Positions 58,011-64,000 of a stretch of DNA of 64,000 nt are shown one piece after another (the stretch's first letter is position 1; each line of letters begins with the position of its first letter). Made by a program: the position numbers and the translations under genes. The notes under the pieces were generated by a model. That model searched no databases. It was not told the DNA's origin and saw nothing but the letters and a program-made list of their open reading frames with translations. Origin of the DNA: Mikania micrantha (lineage: Eukaryota; Streptophyta; Magnoliopsida; Asterales; Asteraceae). The stretch covers positions 51,911,484-51,975,483 of the forward strand of contig CM018697.1 in the NCBI GenBank assembly GCA_009363875.1, read 5' to 3'.

Positions 58011-59401
58011 AAAGAGAAGAAGAGGTTATAAGTGGTTAGAAGAGATTGGTTCATTTCTGCGCCAAGAAGAGGACAGGGAGACCTTTTTTAATGAAATGTA
58101 TTCGAAAAAACAAACAGTCTGTAACTCCTCAACCTCTGCCCGCGTCTGCGTGGGGCAGACATAAGAGGCCAGGAAGATGTTTTCTCAAGAAACAAACAAC
58201 CCCTTAATAGATTATGAAATATAAAGTTTCTTAACTTTAAAACTTTAAGTAGGTATATTCATATTCAGATACACAAAAAGGTGCAGTTAAAAGAAGTAGA
58301 CAATGAACACCAAAAGTAAGCATATATATCGATATCAGAGAACAAAACGTAGCATAATACATAAACAAGATATAGTAAATGCTTGATTTCTAGGTTCTAG
58401 TTGGTTTAAGACCACAACTACCATACTCCTATCATATCAATTCATATAGTTTCAGTGTCATAATTTTTTTCGTTTTTCTTTTATATTTTTCAATGTAAGG
58501 TTCAATCCAGGTCTTTTTTCCTTTGAACAAACCTACATATTGAAAAACCAAACTTGTTAAGGTTGGTTTAAAAAATAGCTAAACTTTGGATAAACAAAAT
58601 CACATAAAATTCTATCTTATTATGTTTCCTGGATCTATTTACATGTTTTTTTATCTGCTTAGGTTATAATCAAACTGCCTTTCTCACTTAGCAGATCTAC
58701 TTAAATTGGAAATGTGCATCTTATGATTTTATGTTCAACCAGCTTTTCTTCAAATTGGTTTTGATTATGAATTGAGAGAAAATGTCAAAAATTAGCTCTT
58801 GATGAAATTAATCGAGGCTAGGGACTGAATTAGTTGGTTCAGTCCAAATCTGTTTTTTATTGCATGTTTAAACTCCTTTTCATGTTAAACCGCTTTCAAA
58901 TGGATTAAATAAGGTACGTTACAAAATGATTTATACGTATTAAACATTTTACCATTTTGATTTTTCTTTAACAATTTTGTTTCATAATTTTATTTTTTTA
59001 GAAAACAATATACAGTAAAAGTCATTCAAAGCTTTTCTATGTTATCCTATTGTCATGTCATTCGTTTAACATTTAAGTTGTAAAGTTTATTTTTTTCGTT
59101 TGTCAAATATGGGTTGTGTTAAACTAACATGCCAAAATCAAAAAATACACCCTTAATACGGGTCGTACTGCCCAGTACACCCTCAATATGTGCTTCCCAA
59201 AAGCTACAAGGTCCACTTACTGGGCATCCTAGTATGCAATCCTGAGTCTTAGCTTAATAATTCACATAACCTAAGAAACATGTAAGAAAACAAAGTCAAC
59301 ACAATGGTTGGTGAGTTCATAGAGTTAAGTATTTGAAAATAAGTTTCACAAACCTTTTCAGTAACAACCTTAACCTCATTAATAACCACATGTCCTATCC
59401 A

Positions 59402-59465
59402 GTTCAGTATGCTTTTATATAGGGCATACATAGGGTCAAGCTTACCGCCAGCCCAACACATACTA
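59402..59465 (-). other. Conserved Gypsy stem-loop module, copy 13
   Basis: The minus-strand stem TTAGTATG / CATACTGA has 8 pairs including one G-U. The loop has GTTGGGCTGGCGG and TATGCCCTATATAAAAG. It marks 59160-61445 as Gypsy-derived. Confidence 0.6.
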
Positions 59466-59790
59466 AGCCACATATGACATTGTTGTTAATTATAATTAAG
59501 TGTTTTACCTACCATCCAAATCTGTTTCCATCATAGTTGTCAAGCATTCTGCATAACCAAGTTCACACACACAATATCATTTCAAAACCAAGTTTTTAGA
59601 GTTTACATCTATGGACAACTGAATGCCCAGGGGAATTCAATATCAATCCATACAAGAAACTAAGTGTGACTTTCAACATCGGTGTTTTCATAAGGGAACC
59701 CTCTAGATGACACAAAGTCAACTAGAAGAAACCAGAATCATCCTAGTCACAAGTCACAAATCCATAGATGAATCAAGAAGAACATTGAAT

Positions 59791-59925
59791 GACTAGTAGG
59801 GCTTGACCAATGTCAAGGCTCGGCGGCCAATCAGTATGTCTTACAAGATTCTAACAACGAAGAACACTGATGACTAGTAGAGCTTGACCAATGTCAAGGC
59901 TCGGCGGCCAATCAGTCTGTCTTAC
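59791..59925. repeat. Direct repeat of about 54 bp
   Basis: Units 59791-59844 and 59872-59925 share GACTAGTAG, GCTTGACCAATGTCAAGGCT, CGGCGGCCAATCAGT and TGTCTTAC, with about two differences. Confidence 0.92.
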
Positions 59926-61445
59926 GAAGTCCAATAGCATATAGCATACAAGTTTATAGCATACAAATGTTTAGCATTCCTATATCATGTGCACATGTAC
60001 TTGCTTCAGAACCAGAATCCCATTCCGTAGTGTTTAGCATTCAAGCATTTCAAGCATTTTGAGTGTCTCAAGCATTTTAGGCATTTCAAGCATTTAGTTT
60101 CAAGCGTTTAAGTTGCTGTGAGTTTAAGTATTTGAGCTTTTCAAGAATATAGTTTACAAAAGCATTTCAGAGCTATAGTATTTAGTTTCGATAGCATTCA
60201 AACCATCATCAGTTAAAGCATCAATGTATAAGTGTATAGAATATTAGTGTCAAGAATAAGTATAAAAGCATTAAGAAACATTTAAACATTTATTTAAAAT
60301 ATTTAAACATGTTTCTCAGTCCCGAAGTAAAACAAAATAGTTTGAAAAGGGACAAATGAACTCACATGTGTTGTTGTATGCCTGTATGACTATGTATCAG
60401 ATATGCGCGCTCTCGTACTTTGTAGGTTATGTAGCTTCAAAACCTGAGTTGATTTATAGTGATTCATACACGATAAGTATTTATGATTGACATAGGTAGG
60501 GGTTTGGTATCGGTGTGCGACTATGTGTCTTATGCTTTTACTAATGAGTTACTAGAATTTCTCCATGTATTCTAAGCTAAGTATTCCCCATGTCCCTTAT
60601 TCATTAATTAATAATAATTAAACTTTATTTGCATAATGTTTACTAATTAAAGCATTACATTTTAGAAATCATCATTTATAAAACCTTATTAAGTTATAAA
60701 CAATTTAAGTCTGAAATATTTTAATTAATTTTAAAATACTTTAAGAAATCAAGTTATAATGATTTTTAAAAAACTAAGGTTTCAAAAACATTTCATTTTA
60801 TGGTAAACTGTAAGAAACTTTATGAAAACATTTGTTTTTCATGTAAGAACTTAAGTTAACCCATTCAAGTTAATCACAAATCCTTTTTTAGCTTCTAGTT
60901 ATTTTGTTCAAAGTGTTTGCTTTCAAGTTGATAATTAAATAGGATCATTCCATTTGAATAATCTAAGTTCATCATCAATATGTTGAAATCACTAAGAGTT
61001 GGGTGTTTGTCATACTAGACTCACATAATCCCATACTTTGTGTATTTCCTTGAATTCTTGTAAGTCTCCTTTTTAACCATGACTTTTTATCCTTTTGTTT
61101 TCTTGATGTGATTTATTGAAAAACTTAGTTTAATCTTTTCGGAAAACTTAAGTTAATCTTTGGTGTTCTTAGAGTTTTTAGTTAACACATGGTTACACCC
61201 CCTTGAACAACTATATGCACATTGTATCCTTATAACTTTACTCAAAAGATCCCAAGATAACTACTTTCAAATGAGTTCTAAGATCTTTGTTTTAGTTGTT
61301 ATATTAGTTTAGAAAAGTTTTGGTTAATCCTCTTAGAATTGGTGAAGATTACAGCTAATTATCATCCCAAAAACCCTACTAGCTTCTATCCAACTAACCC
61401 ATGTTCACCCAGCTCCAACGAATTCATTTCTAAGTGTTTTAAGTT

Positions 61446-63110
61446 GTAACACCCCAAATTTTTTAAATACGAGTTATTTGAATTTACGAATGGGTAACCA
61501 ATAAATTAACTTGTCGGAAAATAGACGGAAAATAAACTAAATAAAATTCACGAATTGTGTACTCGAAATGGATTCGAGAACCCTAAGTTCTTGAAATTAT
61601 GTACTCGAAAATGTCCCAATTTCGAGTACCCAATTCGAGAACCTTGCCTATATATATATGAGTGACTTGGGAAACGTGCACACCTTTGGCTGGAAGCACA
61701 TCCTCTCTTTCAAGTACTCGAAGTGGAGTTCTAGAACTTCAAAGATCGGCTGTAAATCGCTCAAAAAGAAGAAGGAACGCATGGGAATACACCAGGAAGA
61801 TCATCTACCATCAAGAAAGTGTTCTAAATGAAAAAGTTAGGATTTTTATACAAAAGTGAACTTAGGCATATAGCTCACCCCTTTTGTAACAACTGGTTTT
61901 AATAATTAAATGTAGTCGGAATAATCGTTAATCGAACGATTGTGATTGTTGTAATTTGAAAATACGTGAGAAATCATGAACGTGGGAGAAAACCGGGCAT
62001 GAAACAGAGTTACGGATTGTCTGGATTCATGAAACGTAGAAAAAGTAAAAAAATTGAGAAAATTGGAGCCAGGCGGTTTGCTTCGCACCAGCGGCCCACG
62101 CTAGGCGGTACGCGCGGCACCAGACAAATATCTGGAATTTTACTTCTCTCGCGCTACGCCCCGAGCCAAGCGGCCACGCGGGGCGGTACGCCTGGCAGGT
62201 ATTAAGTCGGCAATTTGGTCTTAAAGATCAGATTCAAAGGCAGAAGAGTTTTTAAACTCATTCTGTCGAATTTCCTACAACCACAGATCATATTTGGGCT
62301 GAAAAACTCGGATTTGAAGCCGTTTAAACCTACGGATCACACCAGAGAACGTATCTGCAACATCTGATCGTTGTTTTGCTACTGAACATCTGTTCGATTG
62401 GGTAACGATTCGTTTTATCCTACTAGTTTAATATTGTGGGGATTAAATTTAGTTTTGAATGTAATACTACGATTGTGGGTATTGATTATTGCCTAGTTGA
62501 GGACTAGGGATAGTTAGAAAACGAAGAACTTGATATGTTGACGGTGAAATCTTTGTATTGAAGCCGGTATAATGTCCGGTTGTTATGAAACCCATATCAT
62601 CATGTGATAACTAGTAGGAAGGATATACTGTGATTTGAAATGAAATATGGATTATAATCCATGGGTTAAATATTGATATGAGATGAATTGATGTTAAAAG
62701 TTATTAACAGTTATGATCATAAGTGAATTTTGAATAATAGAAATGATTAAAGATCGTAACTAATATAATGAACATCAATTAATTGATGAAATGCCTAAGG
62801 AAGGCATGAAATGTGATTAATTATGATAATTGACTAAAACTTGCTAAATTTAGTAAGATATAGTCAATTTTGTGATAAACTGACTTTGAGCAAGTCAAAC
62901 CAGTCAAGTGCGTTGAACTTGATTGTATGTGCTATATGTATTGAAACTAGTTGTATATATGTGAATACAACTATGTATTGGTGGTGAAAGTCAAAGGACA
63001 ATTCACAGAAATGGAAAAGAGGTTGTAGGAAGTGAACAACCGTTTGAACTAGGTAAGTTACCCAACTTACTGTAACATTACATATAAGTAGTAGATAGAG
63101 TCTACTTGGT
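61446..63110 (+). mobile_element. Probable solo LTR or LTR end
   Basis: It starts TGTAACACCCCAAATTTT, a typical plant LTR start. A GC-rich cluster of AGGCGGT and GGTACGC-type motifs sits at about 62068-62200 within AT-rich sequence. GTACTCGAAA motifs occur near 61559, 61596 and 61712. No polypurine tract or primer site found. The right border is uncertain. Confidence 0.4.
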
Positions 63111-63111
63111 G

Positions 63112-63113
<2 letters not shown>

Positions 63114-63150
<37 letters not shown>
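63114..63150. repeat. (TA)n microsatellite
   Basis: About 18 TA units directly before the possible Helitron start. Confidence 0.95.
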
Positions 63151-63152
<2 letters not shown>

Positions 63153-64000
63153 TTACTATTATATAAAGCATATATGAGAGAGCATGATGTACAAGTCTAT
63201 CATGCCCCTTGTCACTTGACGCTCAAAATTTGAATTCCCGCTCATCTCTTAAAACCCTAGATCTCCAGACCTTCATTCTGGCAGTGACACTAAGAAAAGA
63301 AGAAAAACGACGATGACCACCAGTCACCACCACTTCACCTCCTAATCTTTTGCATCTCCCAACCACCGAGACATGCTCTCATCTGCGTGTAATATCTTCG
63401 ACAAAGGCGATTACTATAGTATAGGGTTTTACCCCTTTGATTCAGCATAATAAACCCACCCCCGGTGATTGCCATCTAGGCACCATGGCCGTCGTCGATG
63501 ATAAGTTCTTGTCTGAGTTTGATTAACTGTTGATGATTCGCTATTCTTTACAGTATTAACACTCATCGTATTTACTTTACTTCAGTTTCTTCAATTTAAT
63601 ATTCAAATACTATTGATTTCCCTTGTTTTAATATCAATTGCTTGTATTTCTCGGGTTTCTTGCTAAATCGTTCTGGTTATCCTTCCAAATCTATATATTA
63701 TATCAGGGCTTTCATGCTATTGGTTTGAAAATTCGTAAATCCAGTTTCGTTGATGATATATTTGAAGTTTTATGTAAGATCTGTTTCGTATCGACCTTTA
63801 ATCTATTTTCCTTGCAGTTAGTTAGCTGTTGTATGATTTTTTTTTCAATAGTTGCTATATATTAACAGATTGATGAATGTGTGCATGTGCATAGTCAAAT
63901 GCAAAATATAGTTTTGAATTATTTATTTATTTTTTTTTGTTTCAGATTTGCATTTTGTAATTGATTAGTTCATTGAGATTGAGTTTTGAACCTCTTTTTC
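63150..64000 (+). mobile_element. Possible Helitron 5' end, running off the window
   Basis: TCTTTACTATTATATAAAGC after a run of AT resembles the TC-starting 5' ends of plant Helitrons, which insert between A and T. The following 850 bp are UTR-like (AAACCCTAGATCTCC) without a recognisable domain; the short frame 63638-63865 has none. The CTRR end and hairpin would be outside the window. Confidence 0.35.

Larger units (their letters stand above)
56165..59150. other. AT-rich stretch without recognisable genes
   Basis: I see no ORF with a known domain. It contains two tRNA-like antisense pieces (57186-57245, 57325-57400), two related segments around CACATTGCTATAA (about 56820 and 57118), a GC-rich block (57830-58010), and at about 58180-58206 the end AAACAAACAACCCCTTAATA, which resembles the terminus of a small DNA transposon whose other end I could not find. 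Confidence 0.5.
59160..61445 (-). mobile_element. Probable degraded Gypsy leader and LTR fragment
   Basis: The support is the minus-sense stem-loop module and a tandem block resembling in position that of the G LTR. I could not find a primer site or clear LTR ends, so borders are approximate. No coding sequence. Confidence 0.35.

Noticed and set aside
57761..58012. 83-residue Gly/Arg/Trp-rich ORF
   Set aside because: Its composition is explained by the G-rich repeat block; no domain and no supporting context.

Overview
This window is plant nuclear DNA made almost entirely of LTR retrotransposons nested inside one another. I found no host protein-coding gene, rRNA or functional tRNA. Ty3/Gypsy chromoviruses with about 3.5 kb LTRs, Ty1/Copia elements of the SIRE/Maximus type with an extra ORF after pol, initiator-Met-tRNA primer sites and a hAT-type MITE point to a eudicot. 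The style of the SIRE extra ORF recalls Asteraceae, but that is recollection, not a search.

Layout, left to right (letters are mine). H, a plus-strand Gypsy element entering from the left (1-9000: leader, gag-pol with three breaks, 3' LTR). S, part of a minus-strand LTR (9001-10302). G, a minus-strand Gypsy element (10303-21371) with a truncated 3' LTR carrying a MITE, a ruined gag-pol, a leader and a full 5' LTR. A, the 3' part of a plus-strand Copia element (21372-26330). B, the 3' part of a plus-strand SIRE-type element (26331-29211). C, a minus-strand Copia gag-pol without LTRs (29212-33917). D, the 3' part of another plus-strand SIRE-type element with a palindromic rearrangement (33918-37374). 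E, a minus-strand Gypsy gag, leader and 5' LTR (37375-38776 and 51275-55662), split by I, a complete minus-strand SIRE-type element (38777-51274) with near-identical 382/383 bp LTRs and the target duplication ACTAT. F, a Gypsy LTR end (55663-56164). From 56165 to about 59150 lies AT-rich DNA without genes, then more Gypsy-like and LTR-like sequence, a TA microsatellite and a possible Helitron start at the right edge.

Almost every element from F leftward is present only as its right part, with the next element abutting it. This is what the right half of a multi-level nested insertion would look like, with the left halves beyond the window. I is the exception: it is complete because it is a separate insertion into the leader of E.

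Three signals go beyond routine annotation. First, about a dozen copies of a roughly 65-110 nt module in Gypsy leaders and LTRs keep a conserved loop (GGTGGTGGGAYGG and ATGCCCTATAYATAAG cores), while the closing stem differs in sequence between copies yet stays self-complementary, always in sense with the host element. Second, most families carry their own reiterated short motif in the control region (CGAACC in H and G, ATCGATAC in E, TGTACTCGAAA/TGTACACGAA in the SIRE group, and others). Third, the SIRE post-pol ORF is about 1005 codons in I and recurs in B and D with a conserved C-terminal domain of unknown function.
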